In this document: piece after piece, positions 35,139 to 44,682 of the stretch
Layout of the letters: each line of letters starts with the position of its first letter
How positions within the stretch are numbered: position 1 is the first letter of the stretch
Source of the DNA: Alteribacillus sp041949975
GTDB lineage: Bacteria; Bacillota; Bacilli; Bacillales; Marinococcaceae
Reading direction: 5' to 3'
Length of the DNA: 64,000 bases
NCBI RefSeq assembly: GCF_041949975.1
Contig: NZ_JBHFQG010000003.1
Span: forward strand, 124,001 to 188,000
Notes under the pieces: generated by a model
What the model was told of the DNA's origin: nothing
Database searches by the model: none
What the model saw: the letters and a program-made list of their open reading frames with translations, nothing else
Program-made: the position numbers and the translations under genes

Positions 35139-35936
35139 TTATGCTTTTAATCCTAACAAGCTTTTTACTTTAGCAAAAAAGCTTTTCTTTTGATCAATAG
35201 CCATAAGCGGGATCGATTCGCCAAGAATCCGTCTTGCTATGTTACGGTAGCCGAGCGAAGCCCTGCTGTTTGGGTTCATTGCAATCGGTTCCCCTTTGTG
35301 CGCTGCTTTCAGGACTTCTTCGTCGTCTACGATCATGCCCAGTAAATCAATTGCAAGGGTAGACACCACGTCATCCACATCAAGCATATCCCCTTCATTG
35401 GAAAGATGGCTGCGTACTCGATTGACTACGAGCTTTGGAGGGGCCATGTCTTCTTGTTCAAGCAATCCAACGATACGGTCGGCATCCCGCACAGCTGAAG
35501 TGTCAGGGGTTGTTACGACAATTGCTTGATCTGCACCTGATACAGCATTTTTGAAACCCTGTTCAATCCCAGCTGGACAGTCAATAATGACGTAATCATA
35601 GTCAGGTTTGAGCTCTTCTATCATTTGTTTCATTTGCTCTGCATTTACAGCTGATTTATCACTCGTTTGAGCAGCAGGCAGTAAATGAAGACAATCAAAT
35701 CGTTTATCTCTGATCAATGCCTGCTGGATTTTGCACCGTCCTTCTGCAGCATCCACCAGATCATAAATAATGCGATTTTCAAGTCCCATTACTACATCTA
35801 GGTTACGCAAGCCAATATCTGTATCGACCAGGCAAACGTGTTTTCCCTGTAAAGCAAGGGCCGTTCCAATATTAGCCGAGGTGGTAGTTTTCCCTACCCC
35901 TCCTTTTCCGGATGTTATAACAATTGCCTCTCCCAC
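35139..35936 (-). CDS. minD: Septum site-determining ATPase MinD
   Basis: A 265-residue deviant-Walker ATPase: GKGGVGKTT near residue 10, DTDIGLRNLD, DCPAGIEQGF, and the C-terminal amphipathic membrane-targeting helix (SFFAKVKSLLGL). It places MinC at the membrane so that division occurs at mid-cell. It starts at GTG 35934-35936 with GGAGG upstream. Last gene of mreB-C-D-minC-D. Confidence 0.95.
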   Translation of the reverse strand: MGEAIVITSGKGGVGKTTTSANIGTALALQGKHVCLVDTDIGLRNLDVVMGLENRIIYDLVDAAEGRCKIQQALIRDKRFDCLHLLPAAQTSDKSAVNAEQMKQMIEELKPDYDYVIIDCPAGIEQGFKNAVSGADQAIVVTTPDTSAVRDADRIVGLLEQEDMAPPKLVVNRVRSHLSNEGDMLDVDDVVSTLAIDLLGMIVDDEEVLKAAHKGEPIAMNPNSRASLGYRNIARRILGESIPLMAIDQKKSFFAKVKSLLGLKA

Positions 35937-35978
35937 TGCAATTCCTCCTTCCAGACGTCAAGAGAGCTTCCTAAGCCG

Positions 35979-36719
35979 TTACGTACCGAAGGATTCTCCT
36001 TGGTTCGCTGCAGCTGCTGATTGAAACTGATTTAAAAGTCTGGTTTTTTCAAACGAAATTTCCAGATCCTGATTTGCTATGTAAGCATAAACGGGCTCTC
36101 CAAACAAAGGCCCTCTGTCTTTTTTTTCATATCGCTCCGGCGCGTAAAAGATCACATCGGAAATTGATATTTGGTGCGGGGCCATAACGGAAGCACAAAC
36201 AACAGTATTTTTACTGCCTTCCACACCTGCTCGTGCAATTCCTTTTAATGTACCAAGAATGTACACATTGCCGGTTGCTTCTACAATTCCGCCGGGATTC
36301 ACATCACCAAGCAAGAGCACATCCCCTCTGATACGAAGAACTTGTCCAGAACGAACAATTTTTGTAACAGCGGTTAAGCCTGTTTCTTCCCGCTCCCGCC
36401 TAGCTTCCTTTTTACTGATAACTTCTGAATGAAACTCTCCGACTCGGATTGGTTCTGCTTCTTCTAAAAGATCTTTAATCTTCTTTTCCTGGTGTTCCTG
36501 TAAATAACGGTAACCCGCATCCACCTTCACTTTTACTTCAGGACCATTTCCAAACACTTGCTTATCTTGTGAAATTTTCTCTTTTAATTCTTTCGTCAAA
36601 TCTTCAAAAGAGCACTGATCATCAAGAATAATAGTCAGCCCATCTTTTGTTCCTTTTATTGTAACTAAATTTTTTGCGGGTCCTGTACTCATCTGCTTCA
36701 CCTCTGGAGCTTGAGCCAT
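35979..36719 (-). CDS. minC: Septum inhibitor MinC
   Basis: A 246-residue FtsZ-assembly inhibitor. The N-terminal MinC_N domain (about 15-115) is followed by the C-terminal beta-helix (VRSGQVLRIRGDVLLLGDVN, GGIVEATGNVYILGTLKG, RAGVEGSKN) that binds MinD. ATG 36719 with AGGTGA before it is preferred over the in-frame GTG at 36728; a later ATG (MSTGPAK) with AGAGGTGA is also possible. Confidence 0.92.
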   Translation of the reverse strand: MAQAPEVKQMSTGPAKNLVTIKGTKDGLTIILDDQCSFEDLTKELKEKISQDKQVFGNGPEVKVKVDAGYRYLQEHQEKKIKDLLEEAEPIRVGEFHSEVISKKEARREREETGLTAVTKIVRSGQVLRIRGDVLLLGDVNPGGIVEATGNVYILGTLKGIARAGVEGSKNTVVCASVMAPHQISISDVIFYAPERYEKKDRGPLFGEPVYAYIANQDLEISFEKTRLLNQFQSAAAANQGESFGT

Positions 36720-36804
36720 AATCATCACCTAGTTCGCCCTGATTTACTTAACTTCCACAAAGAAGCTCATTAATCCTGCAATCGTTTCAGATATTGTCGA
36801 TTGG

Positions 36805-37329
36805 TTAGTGCTGCTGCAAAGCTTCAGATTCTTCCAGCCGATGAAACAGCTTTTGAAAAGGATATAGAAGCAAAAGCGCTGCTAATCCATTTAAAATCCA
36901 AGAAGGCAGCAGACGCACTATAAAAAAGTCTTCAAATAAAATATCGGTATAGCCAATAACATAATACAATCCATAAGTCATCCATTCAAAAATAAAGATA
37001 GCTCCCAGCATAATAACCATCTGCCACAAATAACTAATGCGAACAGCTGTATAAGTAAAAGAACTAATATAAGCCGTAAAGGCAAGACTAAACATATAAA
37101 TACCTAGCAGGTCCGTGTATACAAAATCGTATAATAATCCACCGGTTATTCCAAAAAGAACGCCAATACCTGGTCCGCGGAATATAGATATCAACACCAC
37201 CGCTATAAGTACAAACCGAGGGACAAGAATATAATCTTGATCAAGCGAAAGAGGAACGAAAATTTGAAACCATGTACTTTCTAGTATAAATAATCCAAAT
37301 ACAACTGCGGGCAGAAGAAAACGGATCAT
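36805..37329 (-). CDS. mreD: Rod shape-determining protein MreD
   Basis: A 174-residue membrane protein with five or six helices (VFGLFILESTWFQ, PRFVLIAVVLISIFRGPGIG, FGITGGLLYDF) in the MreD pattern. It works with MreC and the rod complex for lateral wall synthesis. Its ATG overlaps the mreC stop (ATGA). Confidence 0.9.
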   Translation of the reverse strand: MIRFLLPAVVFGLFILESTWFQIFVPLSLDQDYILVPRFVLIAVVLISIFRGPGIGVLFGITGGLLYDFVYTDLLGIYMFSLAFTAYISSFTYTAVRISYLWQMVIMLGAIFIFEWMTYGLYYVIGYTDILFEDFFIVRLLPSWILNGLAALLLLYPFQKLFHRLEESEALQQH

Positions 37330-38267
37330 GGAGTGCCTCCATTCTGAAGATCTTCTTCTTGGAGGTCAATCGGTTCCTCATCTTCTTCCTTTTCTTCGGT
37401 CTCTTCCATTTGTAAATCTTCATCCAATCTTTCGCTGGTTCGTTCGATCACATTGACCTGCTCAATATTATAAAAGTTAGCTGCCGGCTCCACTAGCGCA
37501 TTATAGGTCAGGCCATATTCATCAGGTTCTATTTCCACTATTTCACCAATTGCCAATCCTCTAGGAAAAATACCTCCTAAACCGGAAGTCATCACCATTT
37601 GTCCTTCTTCAATTTCTGCATCTGACTCGATTTTTCTAAGCATTAATCCTTCTCGTTCTTCATCCCATCCTTCAATAAAAGCATATACGGGATCTCCGTC
37701 TGTATTAACCATAGCTGACACACGGTTTGTCCGGTTTCCATCGGACAATAACTGGACGGTTGATGTGAATTCTGAGGCTGTTTGAACCTTACCAATTAAG
37801 CCTTCAGAAGTCACCACTGCCATGTCTTTTTCTACGCCGTCTTGGGCTCCTTTATTAATGCCGATTGTTTCCGTCCAGCGGTCCGGGGAGCGATGAATAA
37901 CAAGGGCCGAGCGCATCACATAATCTGTGAGACTTTCATCTGCATCTATCATGTCTTTCAGCGTTTCATTTTCTTGCTTTACGCTCTCTAATTCTGCTGA
38001 AAGAGAAGCATATTGATCGAGGCGCGATTTCAAAAGTTTATTTTCTTCGTATACAATCAGATGATCTCTTATATCCCCAAAGAAACCCGCTGCAAAATGA
38101 GCGGGCTGACTAAACACGAACTGAACGATGCCAGTAGAATCACGGACAAACTTCTCGGGCCAGGTTACCGAATCTCTCTCTCGCATCGAAAAGCCAATGA
38201 GCGCAACCAAAATAATGATGCTGACCATTAATATGATAAGTCTTTTGTTTGAGAAAAAATGAGGCAT
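37326..38267 (-). CDS. mreC: Rod shape-determining protein MreC
   Basis: A 313-residue bitopic protein: one membrane helix (LIILMVSIIILVALIGF), a coiled coil (about 68-108), then the two beta-barrel MreC domain (VIHRSPDRWTETIGINKG, DMAVVTSEGLIGKV, VMTSGLGGIFPRGLAIG). The last ~35 residues form a highly acidic tail (ETEEKEEDEEPIDLQEED), longer than in B. subtilis. It links cytosolic MreB to periplasmic wall synthases. Confidence 0.93.
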   Translation of the reverse strand: MPHFFSNKRLIILMVSIIILVALIGFSMRERDSVTWPEKFVRDSTGIVQFVFSQPAHFAAGFFGDIRDHLIVYEENKLLKSRLDQYASLSAELESVKQENETLKDMIDADESLTDYVMRSALVIHRSPDRWTETIGINKGAQDGVEKDMAVVTSEGLIGKVQTASEFTSTVQLLSDGNRTNRVSAMVNTDGDPVYAFIEGWDEEREGLMLRKIESDAEIEEGQMVMTSGLGGIFPRGLAIGEIVEIEPDEYGLTYNALVEPAANFYNIEQVNVIERTSERLDEDLQMEETEEKEEDEEPIDLQEEDLQNGGTP

Positions 38268-38282
38268 AGCCGCACACCTACT

Positions 38283-39326
38283 CTACTGTGCATTCCGGTT
38301 CGATCGGGCCGTTATACCCGCTTTGGACCGGAAAAGATGAAGATTCTCAAGTGCTCTCCCCGTGCCAAGCGCTACACAATCGAGCGGATCTTCCGCTACT
38401 AACACCGGCATATTTGTTTCTTCACTTAACACTTTATCAATATTTCGAAGGGTGGCACCTCCTCCGGTTAACACAATCCCCCGGTCCATAATATCTGCCG
38501 CAAGTTCAGGCGGTGTGGTTTCCAGAGTCGTTTTTACTGTTTCTACAATTGTATTTACCGTGTCAGCAAGCGCTCCTGAAATTTCTTCCGCCGATGCCGA
38601 AATGGTTTTTGGAAGGCCGGAAACAAGATCACGTCCTCTGATTTCCATATCCTCAATTCCTTCCGCGGTACCAGCAGAGCCAATTTCCATTTTTAAAGCT
38701 TCTGCAGTACGTTCACCAATCATTAAATTGTACTTTTTCTTGATGTATTGAATAATCGCCTCATCCATTTCATCGCCTGCCACGCGAATTGACTGGCTGG
38801 TTACAATACCTCCAAGCGAAATAATTGCTACTTCTGTTGTACCGCCGCCAATATCAACGACCATGCTTCCCGTTGGTTCCCAAACAGGCAGATCAGCACC
38901 AATCGCAGCAGCAAATGGTTCTTCAATCGTATATGCTTCTCTTGCCCCTGCTTGTTTTGTTGCGTCTTCAACAGCCCGCTTTTCTACCGCTGTAATGCCA
39001 GACGGGACACAAACCATAACATTTGGCTTTCTTGTGAATATAGACCTGTTTCTTTGGGCCTGACCGATAAAATATTTCATCATAGTTGCTGTGGTATCAA
39101 AATCCGCAATCACACCGTCTTTCATCGGCCGGACAGCTACAATATTTCCAGGTGTTCTGCCTATCATGTTTTTTGCATCGTTTCCCACTGCTTCAATGGA
39201 CCCAGCATCTGTTCTCATAGCCACAACAGACGGCTCGCGAATCACTACACCTTTACCTTTTACATATACCAATGTATTTGCCGTACCTAAATCAATACCA
39301 AGGTCTTTTGAAAAACCACCAAACAT
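38283..39326 (-). CDS. mreB: Actin-like cell-shape protein MreB
   Basis: A 347-residue bacterial actin: phosphate-1 loop DLGTANTLVYVKG, VVDIGGGTTEVA (phosphate 2), VLTGGGATLRNID (adenosine site). It organises lateral wall synthesis. First gene of the mreBCD-minCD operon, with a 315-base gap before it. Confidence 0.96.
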   Translation of the reverse strand: MFGGFSKDLGIDLGTANTLVYVKGKGVVIREPSVVAMRTDAGSIEAVGNDAKNMIGRTPGNIVAVRPMKDGVIADFDTTATMMKYFIGQAQRNRSIFTRKPNVMVCVPSGITAVEKRAVEDATKQAGAREAYTIEEPFAAAIGADLPVWEPTGSMVVDIGGGTTEVAIISLGGIVTSQSIRVAGDEMDEAIIQYIKKKYNLMIGERTAEALKMEIGSAGTAEGIEDMEIRGRDLVSGLPKTISASAEEISGALADTVNTIVETVKTTLETTPPELAADIMDRGIVLTGGGATLRNIDKVLSEETNMPVLVAEDPLDCVALGTGRALENLHLFRSKAGITARSNRNAQ

Positions 39327-39641
39327 CTATGTATCTCCCTTCATCCTTCACTAACTCTTTTATCTAATATCTCCATCTTTAGGCTAATAGAATAATAAAC
39401 CTATTACCCAAAAGTTACATTTTTAATCTATGGCCTTTCCATCATACGCAGAAAAAATGCCTACTATGCCCTATTATACTGAAAATAATCTGAAAAACAT
39501 AGACTTTCCGTTTTCTTTCAGAATTTTAATCTAATTTTCTTAGAGGCATTTCCAATTTCTTAAGCAACCTTATTAGTGTATAAGAAACGGATAGTTTCAG
39601 CAAGGGGAAGAAGGAGGATGAGAAAGGGAAAATATCCACAG
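39327..39641 (-). promoter_or_regulatory. mreB upstream region
   Basis: No gene. A TATAAT box on the minus strand at 39473-39478, preceded by a weak -35 (TATGTT at 17 bases), could drive mreB-C-D-minC-D. AT-rich elsewhere; nothing else stands out. Confidence 0.4.
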
Positions 39642-40331
39642 TTACATGCAGCCCTTTTCTTTTAAACTGGTGAATTTTCGATCTCCGATAATAACGTGGT
39701 CCAGCACGTCAATTCCTAATATCCGTCCGCATTCTGTTAAACGGTTTGTGACTTCAATGTCTTCACTGCTTGGAGCAGGATCCCCGGAAGGGTGGTTGTG
39801 AAGGCAGATGACCGAAGCAGCGGAGCGGCGCAGGGCTTCTTTAAAAAGTTCACGCGGGTGCACAATACTTGAATTCAAGCTTCCAATAAACAGCGTCTGC
39901 CGATGAATAACCTGATTTTTTGTATTAAGGCACAAAATAACAAAGTGTTCCTGAGTTAAAAAACGCATCTCCTCCATCACATAACCAGCTACGTCTTCAG
40001 GAGATCTAATCACATAACGCTCGTCCTCCTGAAAAGTATATATACGTCTGCCAAGTTCCAGAGCGGCTTGTAATTCAAGGGCTTTGGCCTTGCCTATCCC
40101 CTTAATTGATTGAAGCTCTTCAATCGTAGCTTCTTTTAATAAACGTAACCCGTCATAATGAAAAAGTACGCGCTGAGATAGCTGTAACACTGATTCTGTC
40201 TTTGTACCTGTCCGAAGCAGTATCGCTAAAAGTTCTTGATTGGACAGCCGCTCAGCACCTTCCTTGGCCATTTTTTCTCTTGGCCGTTCGCTCATTGGTA
40301 TGTCTTTAATCATGATAGAGGTGTCTGTCAA
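39642..40331 (-). CDS. radC: RadC-family JAB domain protein
   Basis: A 229-residue RadC (YsxA) protein: N-terminal helix-hairpin-helix (IKGIGKAKALELQAALELG) and C-terminal JAB metalloprotease-like domain with HNHPSGDPAPSSED. The role is unsettled despite the name. TTG 40329-40331 is chosen, 9 bases after AGGAGG, giving the usual length; the in-frame ATG at 40352 overlaps the ribosome site. Confidence 0.93.
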   Translation of the reverse strand: MTDTSIMIKDIPMSERPREKMAKEGAERLSNQELLAILLRTGTKTESVLQLSQRVLFHYDGLRLLKEATIEELQSIKGIGKAKALELQAALELGRRIYTFQEDERYVIRSPEDVAGYVMEEMRFLTQEHFVILCLNTKNQVIHRQTLFIGSLNSSIVHPRELFKEALRRSAASVICLHNHPSGDPAPSSEDIEVTNRLTECGRILGIDVLDHVIIGDRKFTSLKEKGCM

Positions 40332-40391
40332 TAAAAATTCCTCCTTTTTCAAAAAAGATTAAGCATCCTGCTATTTTTTAGAAGAGGGGGG

Positions 40392-40970
40392 CTATTGTCT
40401 GAAGGAAGGAAGTACATGACATTTCTCCAGCTCGCGTGCCACTCTCGCAATAGGAAGCCCTACGACATTGAAGTAATCGCCGTGTACTTCCTTTACAAAT
40501 AAACGTCCTTTTCCTTGAATACCGTATCCGCCTGCTTTATCGTACGGTTCATCTGTTGCAATATAGGGTTCGATCCATTTATCTTCAAGCGGGTAAAATA
40601 CCACTTCTGTTTTAACGTGAAATACTTTTGTGACAACCCTGGATATGATTGCTGTACCGGAATAAACATAATGGGACTGACCAGAAAGGTTACGCAGCAT
40701 CGACCTTGCTTCTGATTTATCGGAAGGTTTTCCTAAAATAGTAGGCCCCGAAGCTACAATTGTATCCGCGCCGAGTACTGTTTTATCTTTATTTTCGGCA
40801 AAAACATGTTCTGCTTTACGCCAAGCCAGCTCTTCTACTGCCTCAAAAGGAGCCAGATCCTGATCTATTTCTTCAGAAACGCTGCTTGGTTGAATCTGAA
40901 AAGAGAAACCGGATTGTTCAAGAAGTTCTTTTCGCCGTGGAGATTGAGAAGCTAAAAGTAGTGAAGGCAT
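40392..40970 (-). CDS. maf: Maf nucleoside triphosphate pyrophosphatase
   Basis: A 192-residue Maf-fold house-cleaning pyrophosphatase. SQSPRRKELL at residues 8-17 is the phosphate-binding motif and GADTIV holds the catalytic Asp. It hydrolyses non-standard or methylated nucleotides (dTTP/UTP subfamily by the usual Bacillus assignment); in B. subtilis it also affects septation. AAAGGTGG lies 10 bases before ATG. Confidence 0.93.
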   Translation of the reverse strand: MPSLLLASQSPRRKELLEQSGFSFQIQPSSVSEEIDQDLAPFEAVEELAWRKAEHVFAENKDKTVLGADTIVASGPTILGKPSDKSEARSMLRNLSGQSHYVYSGTAIISRVVTKVFHVKTEVVFYPLEDKWIEPYIATDEPYDKAGGYGIQGKGRLFVKEVHGDYFNVVGLPIARVARELEKCHVLPSFRQ

Positions 40971-41110
40971 GAAGAGGAGTCCACCTTTCCAATAAGTTTT
41001 TATTTCATCTTATTGTACAAGGTGTGAGTTAAGTTTACCAGAACAGGACCCGCTAAACAAGAAATAATTGGAAACACCCTTCATGCCTCAGTCCATTATC
41101 TTTTTGTATA

Positions 41111-42148
41111 TCATTGCGGTTCTTGATTTGTGTCTGTATTCTCCTCATTATCACCTTCCCCATTATGAGCATAGACAGCGTCTTCATAATAAAGCAGAGA
41201 TTCTATTAATAATTCTTGAAGCGAGCTCGTAGCTTGTGTGTTTTCTTCCCATTCTTTTTGTATCTCTTCTATTGTTTTTCTTAAATCACCGAATGCTTTC
41301 TCATCCTCCCAGTTTTTTGTTTGTTCCAAATGTTCCTCAATTTTTCCAACAAGCTCTTCTTTTTGTCCTTCCTCATCCTGCAAGGCGGCTTCTGTAATAT
41401 CCATCAGCAGCTGTTTGCTCGTTAAGAGTAATTCTTGGTTTTTCGCACTGCCTTTACCATTTTCATCCGGCTCTGGCATAGTCCGGGTTTTTTCATACAT
41501 TTCAAGACCTTCAGCTTCGTAGTATTCTTTCAAGCTTTCCGCCCCTTCTTTATTAAAGGAAACTCCAGAAAACAAATAATAATATTCACCGTCATGTGTT
41601 AAAACAGCAGGGTAGCCACCAGAATGAAGATGTTCCTGCATTTCAAGCCCTTTTGCTTTCTTGGTGAAAGCACCAGCCTGGATGACATGCATGACATTGC
41701 TGTCATTAAAGTTTGCCACGATAGGCGGGTCTTCCTCATTCATGTCAATGGCAGCACTTGTAGAAGAATTATTTTCAGAAAATAACTGAAGCATGACAAT
41801 CCCAAACAACAAGCCAAGTGCTACTGCTCCTATGGTTAAAGAAATAAAATACAACGGATAGGTTTTGCGTTGATTTTTCTGCTTTCTTGGTTTTTGAGGA
41901 ATATTGGCTTTTTTGCGTATTTTCTTATATGGAACACTCGGTCGTTTTGGCTCGTTCTCCCAAAAGGCAGCTGCCTGTTCTTCTTCTGCAGCTCGTTTTT
42001 CCTTCCAATCTGCTATTGTGATGCCTTCTATGTCCAGCTGTATATGCTCTTGAGTTTCAGGAGGGCCGGGATTGTTTTGTTCTTCCTTTTCCAGGTCTAT
42101 CTTTTTTCCGTTAATTTTAAAAGAAACCTCAGGCTTGTCTTTTTTCAT
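41111..42148 (-). CDS. SPOR-domain membrane protein, SpoIIB-like
   Basis: A 345-residue protein with a hydrophilic cytosolic part (about 1-100, charged), one membrane helix (YFISLTIGAVALGLLFGIVM), an external SPOR-like domain (VIQAGAFTKKAKGLEMQEHL, YYLFSGVSFNKEGAESL) and a long acidic helical tail. SPOR domains bind denuded septal glycan. Its place between comC and maf is that of spoIIB in B. subtilis, a factor in engulfment; identity is inferred mainly from position and architecture, as sequence in this family drifts quickly. Confidence 0.75.
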   Translation of the reverse strand: MKKDKPEVSFKINGKKIDLEKEEQNNPGPPETQEHIQLDIEGITIADWKEKRAAEEEQAAAFWENEPKRPSVPYKKIRKKANIPQKPRKQKNQRKTYPLYFISLTIGAVALGLLFGIVMLQLFSENNSSTSAAIDMNEEDPPIVANFNDSNVMHVIQAGAFTKKAKGLEMQEHLHSGGYPAVLTHDGEYYYLFSGVSFNKEGAESLKEYYEAEGLEMYEKTRTMPEPDENGKGSAKNQELLLTSKQLLMDITEAALQDEEGQKEELVGKIEEHLEQTKNWEDEKAFGDLRKTIEEIQKEWEENTQATSSLQELLIESLLYYEDAVYAHNGEGDNEENTDTNQEPQ

Positions 42149-42294
42149 AGCAGGCTCCCCTTTCGACGTTTCACGATATCGATTAAGAATACACTAGCAC
42201 AGCCTGCATAAAAAAGAACAAGACTCTTGTCGTCTTGTTCTCAAAAAGATTGTCAATTGTACTCGGTATCTAACATTTTTAAAATAAAAATCAT

Positions 42295-43050
42295 CTAGTA
42301 AAAATGGTAGTACCACTGTACGATTTCATTGCCGAAGAATAAAGTAATTAAGCTTCCTCCTGCAATGTCAGGACCAAAGGCCATTGGAGTTCCTCTTTTT
42401 ATTTTTCCAATAAGAATACCAAGACCGCCCAAAAAAGCTCCTAAAAATATCGAAAGAAATAGAACAAGAATAATCTCTTGTACCCCAAAAAAAAGACCAA
42501 GTACGGCAAAAAGCTTAATATCGCCTCCACCCATCCCTCCTTTACTAATGATAGCTATAAACAATAGCAGAGAAAAACCTACTACAGATCCAGCCAATAA
42601 TGCCCACCATGGATCTAGAGGAGCCATGGTTACACGGAGCAAGAATATGAGTATGGCAAAGACTATCAGAATTTTATCAGGAATTAACATAAATTCCATA
42701 TCACTGACTGTAATAATAAGAAGTAAAGATATAAGTAAGATTACTGCAACGAAATGCCAACTCCATCCAAAAGTGATCAGAGCTGCCGAAAAAAGAATCC
42801 CTGATATCAGCTCTAACAATGGATAGATAAAGGCAATTTTTATTCCACACATTCGGCATTTACCTTTTAGAATAACAAAGGATAAAACCGGCACTAAATC
42901 AACTGCCTTTAATGTTTGTCTGCAAGATTCACAATGGGATCTCGGCTGAATAATAGACTCTCCTTTAGGCAGGCGACGCCCAACAACATTAAAAAATGAA
43001 CCAAGAACAAGGCCAACAATAAATATGTAAAGCCACCAAAACAGTTCCAT
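42295..43050 (-). CDS. comC: Prepilin peptidase ComC (A24 family)
   Basis: A 251-residue membrane aspartyl protease. The N-terminal methylase-like domain has the zinc CxxC pairs (HCESCRQTL and GKCRMCGIK); the catalytic aspartates are in SDMEFMLIPD and GGGDIKLF. It processes prepilin-like ComG proteins for DNA uptake. Normally next to folC; here cydAB and small genes separate them. Confidence 0.92.
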   Translation of the reverse strand: MELFWWLYIFIVGLVLGSFFNVVGRRLPKGESIIQPRSHCESCRQTLKAVDLVPVLSFVILKGKCRMCGIKIAFIYPLLELISGILFSAALITFGWSWHFVAVILLISLLLIITVSDMEFMLIPDKILIVFAILIFLLRVTMAPLDPWWALLAGSVVGFSLLLFIAIISKGGMGGGDIKLFAVLGLFFGVQEIILVLFLSIFLGAFLGGLGILIGKIKRGTPMAFGPDIAGGSLITLFFGNEIVQWYYHFY

Positions 43051-43182
43051 CTTTTGTTCCCTTCTGTACTAAATTAGTAAGAGTATCTTTTTTCTTAAGG
43101 ATATAGAAAGTATTTGTTGGGATAGTAAGTGAAGTTAATCAAGAGTAAATTGAGGAGGGGATAAATCATTAGGTGAAAAAAT

Positions 43183-43248
43183 AAAAAGAACGAATATGAT
43201 ACGAATTAACTATGGTAAATCTATCATACCATTTAATAGGTTCTTTTT
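43183..43248. other. Nested inverted repeat in the comC upstream gap
   Basis: AAAAAGAAC pairs with GTTCTTTTT (43240-43248) around an inner ATGGTA/TACCAT stem (43212-43232). It could be a terminator for an unseen short transcript or a cruciform. Otherwise 43051-43407 is AT-rich and holds no gene I can support. Confidence 0.4.
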
Positions 43249-43407
43249 AAAACTTTTATTTTCAACTCTTTGTAAATCCTGATTATCTTGGCTGTATGGC
43301 CTTTTTATTTACAACGAAGGCTATTGGTCAAGCAATCAATGCTTTTAGACATAATCTATTTAATATAGGAGACGTCTCTTAATTCCTTAGTAAAAGGAGG
43401 GATGGAG

Positions 43408-43554
43408 ATGAATCTAGTAGCCATTGTTATCGCACTTCTTTTTCTTTTAGCTCTATTAGTAGCCGTGCTTGTCGGTACCTCAAAACAACAGCAAATTGTA
43501 ATTAATTGTATTAAAGAAATTCTTGGTACAATTGGTACCGGAAGTTCTGCTTAA
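43408..43554 (+). CDS. Small single-pass hydrophobic peptide, unknown function
   Basis: A 48-residue peptide: MNLVAIVIALLFLLALLVAV forms one membrane helix, followed by TSKQQQIVINCIKEILGTIG. AAAGGAGG is 7 bases before the ATG (an ATG six bases earlier is too close). A strong terminator follows, so it looks like an independent transcription unit with real expression. No family recognised; size and shape resemble membrane-acting peptides or small regulatory subunits. Confidence 0.65.
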   Translation: MNLVAIVIALLFLLALLVAVLVGTSKQQQIVINCIKEILGTIGTGSSA

Positions 43555-43565
43555 ATAAATTAAAC

Positions 43566-43613
43566 GAATTGTTCCCCCAAGGAATTGCTAGCATTCCTTT
43601 AGGGGGAATTTTT
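43566..43613. terminator. Bidirectional terminator between the small peptide gene and cydB
   Basis: TTCCCCCAAGGAAT pairs with ATTCCTTTAGGGGGAA (two unpaired bases) and is followed by T6; the minus strand gives A/T runs for cydB too. Confidence 0.88.
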
Positions 43614-43623
43614 TCAATTCTAT

Positions 43624-44655
43624 TTAATCTCCTTCACTTGTCAAATATCTTTTATCCTTCAAAAACAATCTCCAAAAGCCGATAAATACAGGAACTAAAA
43701 TGGCCATGCCAATCATATAGCCAATGAGCAGCGACTGATACATCGTTTCATTTGTAAACGCATCATAGATTGTTAAATCAGGATACAAAAAGTAAGGCAT
43801 AAGTGCTGAGCCATATGCGATACTAGCAATTCCAAATTGCAGAGCGATGAGTAGAAAGCCTATCCGCGGCTGACCCCTGCCTGTTTTTTTAGACGGCCAC
43901 CACAGCGCGCTGTAGCCTCCTGCAAAGGCAAACAATGAAAGGGTATATATCCACCATACATCTAAAAATTTATCAAACATCCATGGAGCTTCCGGAATAA
44001 GCGTAAAGATAACAGCGACAGCAAACACGAGTGTAATCGGCCCAAGATACACAGCATTCTTCCTATAGGTCCTGTATGTTTCTAATTGTCCGCCTTCTCT
44101 CGCATAATCACTCAAAAACAGGGAGGATAAAAATAGCTCGGTAAAAAGACCAAACCCAATATGAGTATAAAAAGTCGGACTGGCAAACAATTTATTTACT
44201 AAAATGTACTGCTGTCCGGTTGAATAATCAATAAACCCTCCAATCGCAGCCGGAAGAATACTGACAAGAATGGCCGGAATGAGAAGTCCACTAACGCCAG
44301 AGACAACGGTAAGGTGCTCTGCATATTTGTCTGTGCTGTAAGCATACACCAAAAAAGCACTTCTAATTGTTAACAACAGTAAAGTAAGACAAAAAGGAAC
44401 AATCATAAGCGTGCCAAGGTTAGGGGCGGCCCCTGGAAAAAAACCTACAAACGAGACAACGAGCAGAACGAGAAAAACATTGGTCACCTTCCAGGCTGGA
44501 GACAAATAATTATTCGCAATCGTAGCTGCTTCATCATTTTGTTTGCGCTGATAATACATAGCCCAAAACCCAGTGCCAAAATCAATCGAACCTAAAATGG
44601 CATAAATAAAGAAAAACACCCACATCAGCAGAATAGCAACATAAACAGGCTCCAA
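43624..44655 (-). CDS. cydB: Cytochrome bd-type quinol oxidase subunit II
   Basis: A 343-residue subunit II with about eight or nine membrane helices: FIYAILGSIDFGTGFW near the N-terminus is the CydB signature, and the rest follows the family. It pairs with CydA to reduce oxygen to water with high affinity. The start is TTG 44653-44655 (AAAGGAAG 7 bases upstream). By length it fits the YthB/CioB-like group better than CydB of E. coli. It follows cydA closely. Confidence 0.88.
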   Translation of the reverse strand: MEPVYVAILLMWVFFFIYAILGSIDFGTGFWAMYYQRKQNDEAATIANNYLSPAWKVTNVFLVLLVVSFVGFFPGAAPNLGTLMIVPFCLTLLLLTIRSAFLVYAYSTDKYAEHLTVVSGVSGLLIPAILVSILPAAIGGFIDYSTGQQYILVNKLFASPTFYTHIGFGLFTELFLSSLFLSDYAREGGQLETYRTYRKNAVYLGPITLVFAVAVIFTLIPEAPWMFDKFLDVWWIYTLSLFAFAGGYSALWWPSKKTGRGQPRIGFLLIALQFGIASIAYGSALMPYFLYPDLTIYDAFTNETMYQSLLIGYMIGMAILVPVFIGFWRLFLKDKRYLTSEGD

Positions 44656-44682
44656 GAAAAAACTTCCTTTCTTTATCATGTA

